A stretch of 64,000 bases of DNA from Caryophanales bacterium UBA5729 (GCA_002419505.1 DIGF01000035.1:6042-70041), one strand, 5' to 3'; counted from the first letter of the stretch, positions 42,872-52,297 are shown. Notes: generated by a model from the letters alone, not told the origin. Numbers and translations: made by a program.

Positions 42872-44074
42872 CTAATTTTCAAAGATATCAAAATGGCTAA
42901 TTGGAGACCTCTTTCCATTTCTTATCAAATAACAGTTCTCATCTGATTCCTTATGCTTGATATAACGTTTCACAATGACATCAACAAATCTCTCATCAAG
43001 TTCCATCAAGAATGATTTACGATCAAGTTGATCAGATGCAATCATGGTTGAACCTGAACCACCAAAAAGATCTAATATGGATTCATGCCGTCTTGATGAA
43101 TTACTGATTGCTTTTCCAACAAGCTCTAAAGGTTTCATGGTTGGATGTTCTTCATTTTTCTTTGGTTTGTTATATTCCCAAATGGTATCTTGAGTGCGAT
43201 CATCAACAAAGTAATGAGCAGCTCCTTCTTTCCATCCGTAAAGAATTGGTTCATGCCTCCAGTGATAATCTTGTCTACCAAGTACTAATGCATTTTTAAC
43301 CCAGATTAAACATTCAGCCAATTTATAGCCTGCGTTCTTGAATGCGTTTCTAAAGTTAAGCCCTTCAGTATCTGCATGGCAAACATAAATCACTCCACCT
43401 GGTTTTGTATGTTCAAACATATTCTGAAATGCGTTGTATAAAAAAAGATAGAAGTTATCGTCTTCCATCTTATCGTTTTTAATCTTTCCAGCTGTTCCTT
43501 CATAATCTACATTATATGGAGGATCCGTAAATATCATATCTGCTTCATGACCATCAAGTAATGTTGCTACTTGTTTTGAATCAGTAGAATCACCACACAT
43601 TAATCGATGTGGTCCAAGTTCGTAAATATCTCCAGGTTCTGAGAAAGGAACTTCAGGGATTTCATCAGTGATATCAAAATCATCATCGGATGCATTATCT
43701 GGTAGTAACTCTTCCATTTCCTCAAAACCAAACTGAAGCATATCAATATCTATATGAGATAATTCTTCTTCTAGTTTAGATAAATCCCAAGTAGCCAGTT
43801 CAGCTGTTTTATTATCAGCTAAGCGAAATGCTTTGATTTGTTCCTCATTTAAGTCATCTGCGATAATACATGGCGCTTCTTCTAAACCAAGCGACACAGA
43901 GGCTTTTAAGCGAGTATGTCCGGCAATGATGACATTGTCACTTGAGATTACAATTGGAACTTTGAATCCAAACTCACGTATGGAATTTGCGACTGCATCT
44001 ATAGCCTCTTCATTATGTCTTGGATTATTATCATATTCTAGAAGACTAGTTATCTTCTTCATCACTACTTGCAT
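42872..44074 (-). CDS. ParB-domain DNA methyltransferase
   Basis: 400 aa. A ParB-like N-terminal domain (residues 10-90, VIIAGHTRLKASVSLG) is fused to a beta-class DNA methyltransferase (FTDPPYNVDYEG near 183-194, and the SAM motif DLFGGSGSTMIASDQL near 345-360). It methylates adenine-N6 or cytosine-N4. It is a phage orphan methyltransferase that could protect DNA or regulate packaging. Neighbouring MetK may supply SAM. Confidence 0.88.
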   Translation of the reverse strand: MQVVMKKITSLLEYDNNPRHNEEAIDAVANSIREFGFKVPIVISSDNVIIAGHTRLKASVSLGLEEAPCIIADDLNEEQIKAFRLADNKTAELATWDLSKLEEELSHIDIDMLQFGFEEMEELLPDNASDDDFDITDEIPEVPFSEPGDIYELGPHRLMCGDSTDSKQVATLLDGHEADMIFTDPPYNVDYEGTAGKIKNDKMEDDNFYLFLYNAFQNMFEHTKPGGVIYVCHADTEGLNFRNAFKNAGYKLAECLIWVKNALVLGRQDYHWRHEPILYGWKEGAAHYFVDDRTQDTIWEYNKPKKNEEHPTMKPLELVGKAISNSSRRHESILDLFGGSGSTMIASDQLDRKSFLMELDERFVDVIVKRYIKHKESDENCYLIRNGKRSPISHFDIFEN

Positions 44075-44534
44075 TCGTCCACTTTTCCTCTCTATTTCTC
44101 AAACGCTCATACATTGCATCGATTTCTTCTTTTTTATCATTATAGTCACGACCAAATTTTATGATAAGCAGATATCTCACCGCATTCATATCTGGTTGTG
44201 CTTTTTTCTTATATTTAACTATTTTCTTTTTGGTCCCAGTTTTTGTTTCTTCGATAGTTGTCTGAGTTTCCTCATATTCGTAACCGACTGCCTTTTTAAT
44301 TAAGGTATCGATTAAAGTATATTTTAGATCATCATTTCCAAATACGAATGCTTGATTCATTTTGGGATGACGATTTTTCAATTTATACATTGTCTTTTCT
44401 GACATACCAAGAATCTTAGCAATCTCAACTTGTGGAACTCCTTTTGAAATTAATTCTTTTATCTCATTTAACCTTTTGTCTAGTATACCGTCACGTTCCC
44501 ACTTTTCGTAGTAATCAAGCGTATATCCTTTCAT
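44046..44534 (-). CDS. helix-turn-helix phage protein, small-terminase-like
   Basis: 162 aa. LISKGVPQVEIAKILGMSEKTMYKLKNRHP is a helix-turn-helix (about residues 28-57). AVGYEYEETQTTIEET, then AQPDMNAVRYLLIIKFGRDYND is typical of a family annotated as terminase small subunit or transcriptional regulator. Because a P27 small subunit is present, a regulatory role is possible. It overlaps the methyltransferase by 29 bases. Confidence 0.65.
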   Translation of the reverse strand: MKGYTLDYYEKWERDGILDKRLNEIKELISKGVPQVEIAKILGMSEKTMYKLKNRHPKMNQAFVFGNDDLKYTLIDTLIKKAVGYEYEETQTTIEETKTGTKKKIVKYKKKAQPDMNAVRYLLIIKFGRDYNDKKEEIDAMYERLRNREEKWTNASSDEEDN

Positions 44535-44841
44535 TCTAAATCACTCCAACTGTTAGGTAATTATTGTCAAAACTGTAATGACTTACCAGTTGAATACTAC
44601 AAATCTTTCTGCAAAAGAAAAAGGAATCCGATCAACTCGAACTCCTATTACTTCTAGGCTTACTTTTAGCCAGTACTCCACGATAAATACACTCTATCAT
44701 AATTGTCAAATTTTGTCCATGAGCATAAAGCACGATATAGCCCAATTAGGCTCTCAAAAGTGTATTGTGATTTAATCTAATATAATCTTATATGATTTCT
44801 TTTCGTTTGCTATACAAGAAATCACAAGGATTATAGAAGGC
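44535..44841 (-). other. intergenic region before late/middle operon
   Basis: No gene is visible; a plus-strand 65-codon frame here has no ribosome binding site. The minus strand contains TTGACAATTATGATAG, a good -35 box with weak -10, and a GATTTCTT/AAGAAATC hairpin near 44792-44826. It probably carries the promoter for the gene at 44534. Confidence 0.4.
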
Positions 44842-45123
44842 TTAGAAAATAAATCCCAAAGCTGCAATAATAATTGCAACCACGATCGAAGCTACTGCAA
44901 TAATTAAATTTCTTCTAGATTCTTTTTTTGCTACTTTCTTTTCTTCAATAGCTAATTCAAGACTCTTAGTCACAACTTCAAGTGTTTCTCTAAGAATTCC
45001 ATTTTGCTCTATCAACGGACTTTCAATCATCTCTAGATTAATATCAGGAATTTTTGGAATTTCGTACTCGTAACTTAAAACTTCTTGAACCTTCTTCATT
45101 GTTTCTAAATAATTATCATCCAC
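44842..45123 (-). CDS. tail-anchored membrane protein after Gabija
   Basis: 93 aa. A soluble helical N-terminal region (residues 1-68) leads to a basic patch (KKVAKKESRRN) and a C-terminal helix (LIIAVASIVVAIIIAALGFIF). It lies 41 bases after the Gabija helicase gene and may be co-transcribed. Unknown family. Confidence 0.6.
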   Translation of the reverse strand: MDDNYLETMKKVQEVLSYEYEIPKIPDINLEMIESPLIEQNGILRETLEVVTKSLELAIEEKKVAKKESRRNLIIAVASIVVAIIIAALGFIF

Positions 45124-45164
45124 TTCAATATCCTCCTATTTATGATTTTACCCCGTTATTGATT

Positions 45165-46292
45165 TTAAAGCTGCATTTTGTACACAATTAACCTCTTCCC
45201 ACTATCCAATTCAAGTTCTATAGGTGAAAACAAAGCGTTTCCCTTCATCTTATCAACCACAATACATACACTATGTTTAGCTCGAGTAGCAGCCACATAG
45301 TATTTTTCAGGAGATTTTAATGGTGTCCCATTTTTAATAAGTTTAACTAGTGGTTGGTTTGGATAAATCATTACTCTCTCAAATGTCATACCTTTTGAGA
45401 CACCATAATTTATAACTTCAGTGAATTCACATTGTGTTCTTTTGTCATATCTCAAAATCATGGGTCTAAAACTATCATAGTAGTCTTTTACATCTGACCT
45501 TGAAATTATATATACACCTTTATGTGGATTATCTTCATTTTCAAAAGACTCAATTAAAGGTTCGTCTGCATGAATGATATTTGCTAACTTACAAATATCA
45601 GAATTGCACCTTCTGGACTTGTTGTTCACATCTATCGTCACAATCGAATCCTTGCTTAAGGCATTGAAATATTGGTATATGTTTCTACCAGTTTTGCTTT
45701 TGTATTTCTTTGTGTTGTAAGTTTGGTAAGTAGATTGTTTTGGATCTCCAACACAAAATGTATTTATTTTCGAATCAAATAATACTTCTAATAGGTTAAT
45801 ATCGTCACCTGATAGATCCTGAACTTCATCAATGTAAATGTATTCATAGATTTTCTCTAACCTTTTAATAACCGCATTTGAAGATTTATCATTAAGTAAT
45901 AACGCTAACCTGGATGCTTCATTGCTTAAAATATTCCTTCCTCTTGTTATATATCTGGTTGGAGAAGATATCGGTCGTTTATTAACATAACCATAAGTTT
46001 GTGTAAAGTCAAAAGATTTGATTAAGTTTATATCTTTAAAAAAAGAAGCTTGATATGGTTTAATCCATTCAGATAATAGAAATTGAAACCAAGTTTTAAC
46101 AATTACATTCTTGTCAAAAACACCAAGATTTTGTTTTTTATATTCCTTAATAATTGTTTCTTTTCCTCTATTAGTATATGTAATTAATAATACTTTATTT
46201 TCAGAAGTTAGATTACTGATTGCATGTTCACATATACTATATGTTTTACCTGAACCAGCAGCTGAAATGATTACAGAATTACTTGATTGCAT
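45165..46292 (-). CDS. gajB: Gabija GajB-like UvrD helicase
   Basis: 375 aa, a short superfamily 1 helicase. ISAAGSGKTYS (Walker A, residues 9-19), LLITYTNRGKETI (motif Ia), YIYIDEVQDL (Walker B, about 150-159), FCVGDPKQSTY (motif III) and YYVAATRAKHSVCIV (motif VI-like) are visible. GajB proteins described earlier are about 490 aa, so this version lacks accessory 2B segments. It overlaps the GajA gene by 14 bases, the standard Gabija order. Confidence 0.78.
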   Translation of the reverse strand: MQSSNSVIISAAGSGKTYSICEHAISNLTSENKVLLITYTNRGKETIIKEYKKQNLGVFDKNVIVKTWFQFLLSEWIKPYQASFFKDINLIKSFDFTQTYGYVNKRPISSPTRYITRGRNILSNEASRLALLLNDKSSNAVIKRLEKIYEYIYIDEVQDLSGDDINLLEVLFDSKINTFCVGDPKQSTYQTYNTKKYKSKTGRNIYQYFNALSKDSIVTIDVNNKSRRCNSDICKLANIIHADEPLIESFENEDNPHKGVYIISRSDVKDYYDSFRPMILRYDKRTQCEFTEVINYGVSKGMTFERVMIYPNQPLVKLIKNGTPLKSPEKYYVAATRAKHSVCIVVDKMKGNALFSPIELELDSGKRLIVYKMQL

Positions 46293-47898
46293 CTAAAATG
46301 CACTCCGGATATTTGATATTTTCTTCATAATCAAACACACGGAAGCTCCATTCTGTTTTATTATTTTCCATAAATGAGAGAATTTCTTCTTTTGATTTGT
46401 TTTTCATACTACCATTTTTGGAAATTACTAACTTGAATTTTTCCCAATCTTCACTATTGATATTTGCTTCAACAAGACTTGGCTCTAATGTTTTTAGTTC
46501 TTCATTCTTTTCATATGAAAAAGTTATGTTAGCGATATTAAGATAATCAGTATACTTTTCGTTAATATTCTTTTCAATATCTCCATCATTATCAGTTACA
46601 ACAACAGTTTCTTTCTTTATTTTTTGAGCAATTTCAAGGTAGCGTTTAAAAGCAAGAGAATCCACTGTGATAACATCAATTCCATCTTCAATAGGCAAAT
46701 TGCCATGGACATCTTTATAAGCTCGTTGCACTATAAGTTCATCAGATGGTCCCTCAACAAGTATTGCTTTCTCACATAGAACAATTCGCAAAGTATCATA
46801 ACCTGGTAACTTTTCAAAATACTCAATTGTATCTTCGGATAAACTCGATAAATTCGTATTGTCTATATTTCCAAGAATTATTAACTTACCAAGGCTAGAC
46901 TTGTTTGCAACAAAACTACTATGAGTTGTAATGAAGATTTGCGATGTTGATACACTTACAATTTTTTTAATTAGTCTGCTCATGTTTACATAAGAGAGAT
47001 TGTTTTCAGGCTCTTCTATTAAGACTAAGTTCGTTAGATCACTGTTATTTCGTAACGCTAATTCGATTTTAATACTATTTTGAGTTCCATACCCTAGAGT
47101 ATCAATAGGATTTTCATCAATTTTTATTGTTACATGTTTCTTCCATTCATCTACTGATTCGTCATATAAATCAATTGAGACACTCTTATCGTTAAGAACA
47201 TGTTTGTCTTTTTGTAGCGATTCATTTAATTTTCTTATTTGTTCGCTTTTAGTGAATTTATCTCTATTACTACGGTACTCTATACTTAAATTTGCTTTGT
47301 CAGCTGGATCAAGGTAATCTGCTATATTAGTATCAATGTATTGACTGATGTATCTTGAATAATTATTCTTTGAAGCGTCAAGAAAGGCTGTTTTGTATGG
47401 GGTCTTCCTATACTCTATTGGATCTCCACTAAAATAGTGCTTTGAAATCTTATAATACTCAATCGGAATTTGAGTAATTTCATTTCTAGATACTCTCTCT
47501 TTAAATTCAGCTGCATATGTTTCATCAAACTCTAGTCTAAACTGCATACCTGGACAATCTTCTCCCAATGTATTATTGGTTCCAGATAGATTTGCAAAAC
47601 GATCATCCTTTTTACCATAGATTTCTATTGTTATTTCTGGTAACTCAGGTTTGCCTTCTGCCACACTCTCTATGAAATCAGTTTGAGATTTCATATTAAA
47701 TAAGTTCATTGTTAAAGCTCTTTCAGCATATACACCTGCAATTTTCCCTGTAGTAACTAGTTGAAGTGCATCAAGTATGGTACTTTTTCCTGTATCATTG
47801 TTTCCTACAATAATATTTAGATCATCATGAAAATTAAATACTTTCCCAGTTGTATCGTACAATTTAAAATTTATAATTCTTAGTTTTTCAATTATCAT
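46279..47898 (-). CDS. gajA: Gabija GajA-like OLD nuclease
   Basis: 539 aa. The N-terminal ABC-type ATPase has Walker A VGNNDTGKST (residues 31-40), a signature-like region, LVLIEEPENNLSY (Walker B) and ITTHSSF (H-loop). The C-terminal TOPRIM domain has ILVEGPSDE (about 385) and VVTDNDGD (about 435), the OLD-family nuclease site. GajA/GajB complexes cut or nick phage DNA when nucleotides fall. The gene has its own promoter overlapping the terminator of the restriction gene. Confidence 0.82.
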   Translation of the reverse strand: MIIEKLRIINFKLYDTTGKVFNFHDDLNIIVGNNDTGKSTILDALQLVTTGKIAGVYAERALTMNLFNMKSQTDFIESVAEGKPELPEITIEIYGKKDDRFANLSGTNNTLGEDCPGMQFRLEFDETYAAEFKERVSRNEITQIPIEYYKISKHYFSGDPIEYRKTPYKTAFLDASKNNYSRYISQYIDTNIADYLDPADKANLSIEYRSNRDKFTKSEQIRKLNESLQKDKHVLNDKSVSIDLYDESVDEWKKHVTIKIDENPIDTLGYGTQNSIKIELALRNNSDLTNLVLIEEPENNLSYVNMSRLIKKIVSVSTSQIFITTHSSFVANKSSLGKLIILGNIDNTNLSSLSEDTIEYFEKLPGYDTLRIVLCEKAILVEGPSDELIVQRAYKDVHGNLPIEDGIDVITVDSLAFKRYLEIAQKIKKETVVVTDNDGDIEKNINEKYTDYLNIANITFSYEKNEELKTLEPSLVEANINSEDWEKFKLVISKNGSMKNKSKEEILSFMENNKTEWSFRVFDYEENIKYPECILDAIK

Positions 47899-47914
47899 TA
47901 TCCTTACCTCCCAA

Positions 47915-47947
47915 ATAAAAAATGCTACTTGTTATAATTGTAGCATT
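47915..47947 (-). terminator. terminator of the restriction-modification operon
   Basis: On the minus strand AATGCTAC pairs with GTAGCATT, then TTTTATT. It sits 25 bases after the restriction endonuclease gene. Confidence 0.75.
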
Positions 47948-47965
47948 TAAAAGATTTTTTGTCAT
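47937..47965 (-). promoter_or_regulatory. promoter of the Gabija operon
   Basis: On the minus strand ATGACA, 17 bases, TACAAT; the -10 box lies inside the upstream terminator hairpin. It is 39 bases before the GajA start. Confidence 0.55.
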
Positions 47966-47971
47966 GTTTAA

Positions 47972-48787
47972 TTAGAAGTACATGTTTTTAATTCTTTCAA
48001 GAGCGTCTTTAATGTACTTAGCACTTTCTCTATATTGCTCAAAAACAATCTCAAAACCATTTGGTTCTTTGCACACGAAATTCCAGTAATCTTTTCCAAT
48101 TAGTAATTCTTTCTCATCAAAATATCTTCTTACTTGATGTTGCTTCCATTCATTACCTTCACCAAATTTGTTATAAGCAGTCGCAAACTTAATAATCACG
48201 GTTTCATCAGTTAGTCTTATCTTATTTTTCAATAAGAAATACTCGTTTAGAAGTGCAATTTTTTCTGATTTAGCCTTCTTAATATCTAAGTCACCACCGG
48301 CTTTAAGTTCAATTACATAGTGGATTTTATTTTCTGGATCATAAAAATAATTATCTGTTTCATGTTTATACTCATAGCTACTTGTGTTTCTAGGTTGCAC
48401 TGAACTAAATTCACAATAGTCTTCAACTTGTGGTGTTTCCTTATTATCGTAAGAGGTCATCAAATAATCAATGTGTTGTTTTTGCTGTGGTAGTATATAT
48501 GATTCAATACCATTTCTTACATCATAAGATAATTTTGCGATTGAGTTACCTATACGTTCTAGTTGTCTTCCGAACGAAGAATCGAACGATCTTACAAAAG
48601 CAGAGTAAAACATAAATTCTTCTCCTAATTCGCTTATAAATACGTTGTTCTTCTTTTGATTTATTACACCAGTATCCATTGTAACTTCAGTTTCATATCT
48701 ACCTTCAAAACCATCAACAAATGATTTTATTGATGTATCTACAATTTCTTTTATCGCTTTAATCTTTTGTATTCTTAATTCATCCAT
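47972..48787 (-). CDS. type II restriction endonuclease, TdeIII-like
   Basis: 271 aa. HYVIELKAGGDLDIKKAKSEK (about residues 154-174) carries a PD-(D/E)xK-type core (E-L-K) and the ELKAGGDLD-x-KKA pattern I associate with the TdeIII family. The preceding gene is a DNA methyltransferase 15 bases away, which supports a type II pair. The recognition site cannot be read from sequence. Confidence 0.65.
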   Translation of the reverse strand: MDELRIQKIKAIKEIVDTSIKSFVDGFEGRYETEVTMDTGVINQKKNNVFISELGEEFMFYSAFVRSFDSSFGRQLERIGNSIAKLSYDVRNGIESYILPQQKQHIDYLMTSYDNKETPQVEDYCEFSSVQPRNTSSYEYKHETDNYFYDPENKIHYVIELKAGGDLDIKKAKSEKIALLNEYFLLKNKIRLTDETVIIKFATAYNKFGEGNEWKQHQVRRYFDEKELLIGKDYWNFVCKEPNGFEIVFEQYRESAKYIKDALERIKNMYF

Positions 48788-48802
48788 GTTTTCACCCTAT
48801 CC

Positions 48803-49963
48803 TTATAACTCGTAATTTGTAATCAACAAATGAGTTACATCTTTCTCGTTCCTGTTCTTGAAACTAACTACATATTTTTTGTCAAAAGACTTAATATAAA
48901 TTCCTTTTTTATTATATAGGTCAAAAATAAAATCTGTATTTTTGATAATTAGCATAAAGTTAGCCTTGGTTTTTAACATATAATCTGCTAAGCGTTTTTG
49001 ATCATTTTTCTCAAATTCATTATTTGCATAAGTAGAAAAGTCAGTATCATAAGGTGGGTCTAAAAAAATGAAGTCATCTTTAGAAGGTTTAGTTAGATTT
49101 AAAAACTTTTCAAAATCCTCTGTATGTAAATCGGCATCATGTATTTTTTTCTGTAAAGTGCTAGATTTCATATACTTGATTTTTTTGTCAAAATTCTTGT
49201 TATTATATGATATTCCCCCGTATGGAACATTAAAATGACCTTTGGCATTATATCGAAACATAGAAGAATAACAATGCTCTCTAATATAATAGAATAATGC
49301 ACTTGCAAACTCTCTTGATAATTGAAGTTTTTCCCTGTTATTATAAACATATCTAAAGTGAGTATAATATGCTGCTTTGAATGCTGTCAAAATATTTATA
49401 ATAATATCGTCTATAGGTAAATCCCCTCTATCTGTCTCTATTTTGTACATTCTAGAGATTTTATTATAAAGTGATTTGTTAATCTGTGAAATAAAGTTAT
49501 CAATATCATAGTTAAAATGATCTTCTAATAACCCATTAAATTGTTCAGCATTTTGGATAACGAAAGTATACACTTTATCTTTATATTTATCTTTAATTTT
49601 CGGTGTAGATAAGATTAGTCGATCTGCTTTGTAATTTTGATACATTTTCTTTAATTCTTCTTCTTTCTCAAACACCACATCATCAAGTAATTTCCAAGTC
49701 TTGCTAATTTCATCTAGATGCATAAAAAAAAGATTATTGTTTTCACCAATCATTTTATATAATTCCATTAACTCTTCTGAAAAATCGTTAATATATGCTT
49801 TATTATTTTTAAGAGCAAGGAATACAGAACCCCCACCTAGAAACGGTTCATAATAGTTATTTATGGTCTTAGGTAAATGTTTTTTAATAATACTTAGTTC
49901 CTGGCTTTTTCCACCTGGCCACTTGATAAATGGATTTAATGTTGTTTGACCCAATTTACTCAC
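48803..49963 (-). CDS. Dam-type (D12) DNA adenine methyltransferase
   Basis: 386 aa. NPFIKWPGGKSQEL (residues 11-24; SAM site), YYEPFLGGGSVFL, and FIFLDPPYDTDFSTY (catalytic DPPY, about 295) mark a D12-class N6-adenine methyltransferase. It pairs with the downstream endonuclease. The start is uncertain: GTG at 49963 has only a three-base gap to AGGAG; a TTG three codons on has better spacing. Confidence 0.85.
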   Translation of the reverse strand: MSKLGQTTLNPFIKWPGGKSQELSIIKKHLPKTINNYYEPFLGGGSVFLALKNNKAYINDFSEELMELYKMIGENNNLFFMHLDEISKTWKLLDDVVFEKEEELKKMYQNYKADRLILSTPKIKDKYKDKVYTFVIQNAEQFNGLLEDHFNYDIDNFISQINKSLYNKISRMYKIETDRGDLPIDDIIINILTAFKAAYYTHFRYVYNNREKLQLSREFASALFYYIREHCYSSMFRYNAKGHFNVPYGGISYNNKNFDKKIKYMKSSTLQKKIHDADLHTEDFEKFLNLTKPSKDDFIFLDPPYDTDFSTYANNEFEKNDQKRLADYMLKTKANFMLIIKNTDFIFDLYNKKGIYIKSFDKKYVVSFKNRNEKDVTHLLITNYEL

Positions 49964-49992
49964 CTTCTCCTGTAAAACATTTATACTTCATT

Positions 49993-50001
49993 ATTATAAC
50001 A
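49993..50001 (-). promoter_or_regulatory. extended -10 promoter of the R-M genes
   Basis: The minus strand reads TGTTATAAT, 30 bases before the methyltransferase start. Confidence 0.55.
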
Positions 50002-50040
50002 TTTAAAGCTAAGGAAATAAATCACAATTTGGGATTAAGT

Positions 50041-50445
50041 CTATCTTTTGTTGTCAATATTATCAATGATTTGAAAGACTCTGCTTCTTGAAGCCTTTAT
50101 TCTGTTAGCTATTACAGATTTTGAAAATGACGTTTCAACAAGATACTCTAATACCAACGCTTCTAGTGATTTTAATTTACGCTTAAAACTAATATACTCA
50201 TCAATCAGTTTTTGTGCTTTGTCTAATTTCGCTTTTACGTTATCAATTTTCCCAATAACATATAACAAGTTCTCCTCAACATTATTTTTTGTCGTACTTG
50301 ATCCTATCGAATCATAAGTAACTGCATTATAACCAATAAGCTTAGTTTCATAGAACTGAAGTTTTTCTTCTAATTCGTTCTTATGCCTATAGGCTTTTTT
50401 AATATCATCTATCCACTTGTAAAAAGATGTTTTTGAACCAGTCAT
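50041..50445 (-). CDS. phage regulatory protein, ArpU/RinA-like
   Basis: 134 aa. The helical N-terminal part contains a coiled coil (residues 12-80). The C-terminal SLEALVLEYLVETSFSKSVIANRIKASRSRVFQIIDN (about 95-131) is a sigma-like helix-turn-helix. Proteins of this size and place often control late transcription. ATG at 50443-50445 follows GGGGAGAC. Confidence 0.55.
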   Translation of the reverse strand: MTGSKTSFYKWIDDIKKAYRHKNELEEKLQFYETKLIGYNAVTYDSIGSSTTKNNVEENLLYVIGKIDNVKAKLDKAQKLIDEYISFKRKLKSLEALVLEYLVETSFSKSVIANRIKASRSRVFQIIDNIDNKR

Positions 50446-51265
50446 CAAATGTCTCCCCTCTTCTATTCTCTAAACTTCTAAATCGATCTAGATTTGTGAT
50501 CAAAGATACCTTCATGAAATTGAACTTATCATCAATTGGTGGATTAGGGTTTCTAGCATATGAAATAATATAGTTCACTCCACTTAACACATTCTCATAA
50601 CTATACTCATCAATCGCTGATTCAAACAAATCATTATATTTCATGATGTCTGCATCTATTTCTTCAATGTATTTTCTTTGAATTAATAATTTTGTTAAAA
50701 AGTGCATTTTGGGGAACCCATAAATGCTTTTATCTTCTTTTATCTTTTTATCTCTTTTTCTTTTACTTTTACTTTGTGTATTAATGTCAACATTAACCGA
50801 GTTATTGTTAACATTAACTCCTTTTTCCTCATTTTTTTCCATGCTTAAAAGGACCCCTATTTCTTCCATTGTTGCGGAATCTAGCAACCAATACTTGGAG
50901 ATATCTACTTCCTTACGCCTTTTGGCGACTCGGATGAATTGTTTCTGAATACCATCAGATGTAATAACCCCTTGTCGAAATAGCGGCTCATCAAGGATGC
51001 CTAGCTCACAACACATGAGAATTACATTGCGTACCCGTTGATATGAGATCTTGCCTACTCCAATTTGATAAATCAGTTCAGTGATCAAATCTTCTTCAGT
51101 CATTTCCAGGTAATACCCGTGCTCATATACCATCGTTAAAATTCTTAAAAAAATACTCGAACCGTATACTCCAAATTTACGTTCGATTTTGGTGATTCGT
51201 TTGTCCTTAAAAACACCGACGTCCAATGGAAAATAGGATAATCCTTTTTTGATTGGTCTCGCCAT
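50405..51265 (-). CDS. DUF4373-domain replication-associated protein
   Basis: 286 aa. ARPIKKGLSYFPLDVGVFKDKRITKIERKFGVYGSSIFLRILTMVYEHGYY is the DUF4373 (Lin1244/Lin1753) N-terminal domain found in phage replication initiators. The linker is basic (KSKRKRDKKIKEDKS). The C-terminus contains YENVLSGVNYIISYARNP. It overlaps the regulator gene by 41 bases. Confidence 0.75.
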   Translation of the reverse strand: MARPIKKGLSYFPLDVGVFKDKRITKIERKFGVYGSSIFLRILTMVYEHGYYLEMTEEDLITELIYQIGVGKISYQRVRNVILMCCELGILDEPLFRQGVITSDGIQKQFIRVAKRRKEVDISKYWLLDSATMEEIGVLLSMEKNEEKGVNVNNNSVNVDINTQSKSKRKRDKKIKEDKSIYGFPKMHFLTKLLIQRKYIEEIDADIMKYNDLFESAIDEYSYENVLSGVNYIISYARNPNPPIDDKFNFMKVSLITNLDRFRSLENRRGETFDDWFKNIFLQVDR

Positions 51266-51369
51266 GCTTTTTACCTCTTAGTTTTCGTGTATGCTGAAAT
51301 AACCTGATATAACTACATTGATATGATTTCATTGTCTTACACAAGCAATCACAAGCATTATTTCTTGCA

Positions 51370-51570
51370 TTAATCGTTTGATTCTTGTGGTTTGTTTGAA
51401 TTTTTCTCGATATAATTATTTATCGATGATTCAAATATTACCCATTTGTTTCCGGATTGAAATCCTAAGAGCTCTCCTCTACGTAACATCTTCTGGATGG
51501 TTTGTGAAGAGAGCCTTAGTATCTTCTTTGTTTCAGCTATCGTATAATGCTTTTCTTTTGTTTGGATCAT
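51370..51570 (-). CDS. excisionase-like helix-turn-helix protein
   Basis: 66 aa. HYTIAETKKILRLSSQTIQKMLRRGELLGFQSGNKWVIFESSINNYIEKN is a winged MerR/excisionase (HTH_17) domain. It overlaps the BRO gene by 38 bases and lies near a tyrosine recombinase, which it may assist. Confidence 0.75.
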   Translation of the reverse strand: MIQTKEKHYTIAETKKILRLSSQTIQKMLRRGELLGFQSGNKWVIFESSINNYIEKNSNKPQESND

Positions 51571-52297
51571 GGTTTCTTACCTCATATTCTGTTAGAATTT
51601 TTTCGATAAAAGAAACCCCACTTTTATATACATATGTTCTTTGTTGGCGGATAATTTCTCCACCAGATACTACCTTTGATTCCACTACTCTAAAATACTT
51701 ACGATCACAAAACTCCTGGTATGGTACATTATTATCATCAAGAACATGACTTGAACGTAGTATTTTATATAAATCAGTATTGCTTAAATGATGAAATCTT
51801 ATGACTTGAGTGACTCTATCCAAATCAACACATGATTTACTCCCTAGTAGTTTGTTAATTAAATTCAATCTTGGTGCATTAAGTTTCTTATCCGTTTCAA
51901 GAATTACATTTCTAATTTTCAAGTCTTGAAATTCATCTAAAAACTGGATTACTGTTTCTGGATCATTAAAAGATTCTAAATCATAGTCAAACTGTTTCAT
52001 CAGTTGTGGAATCACTATCCGGTAAAGCCAATCATTGATTTGTTGTGCTTTAGTATTCTTTGATTTGAATAAACACGTACTAATATGTTTGGCATTAATA
52101 AAGATTCGTTTTGATGTGGTACTCCCAGTTTTTACTTCCAAGGTTTCTACATCAGAACTAGGTATTCCAGTTCTACAATCTTTCGCATTCTTAATATCCA
52201 GGATGCGTGCTATGTCGACTAAGCAAAAGTAGGGTTGTTCATCTATCGTAGTGGCATTAACAACACCATAATCTGCATTCTTAAACTCTCGTATCAT
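51533..52297 (-). CDS. BRO-family antirepressor
   Basis: 254 aa. The N-terminal Bro-N domain (YFCLVDIARILDIKNAKDC ... TSKRIFINAKHISTCLFKSKNTKAQQINDWLYRIVIPQL) covers about residues 20-105. The C-terminal part is helical and unassigned. Phage BRO proteins relieve repression during induction. It overlaps the recombinase gene by 4 bases. Confidence 0.8.
   Translation of the reverse strand: MIREFKNADYGVVNATTIDEQPYFCLVDIARILDIKNAKDCRTGIPSSDVETLEVKTGSTTSKRIFINAKHISTCLFKSKNTKAQQINDWLYRIVIPQLMKQFDYDLESFNDPETVIQFLDEFQDLKIRNVILETDKKLNAPRLNLINKLLGSKSCVDLDRVTQVIRFHHLSNTDLYKILRSSHVLDDNNVPYQEFCDRKYFRVVESKVVSGGEIIRQQRTYVYKSGVSFIEKILTEYEVRNHDPNKRKALYDS

Noticed and set aside
44578..44775. 65-codon plus-strand frame
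   Set aside because: No ribosome binding site and no protein-like features; opposite to the operon and better explained as promoter region.
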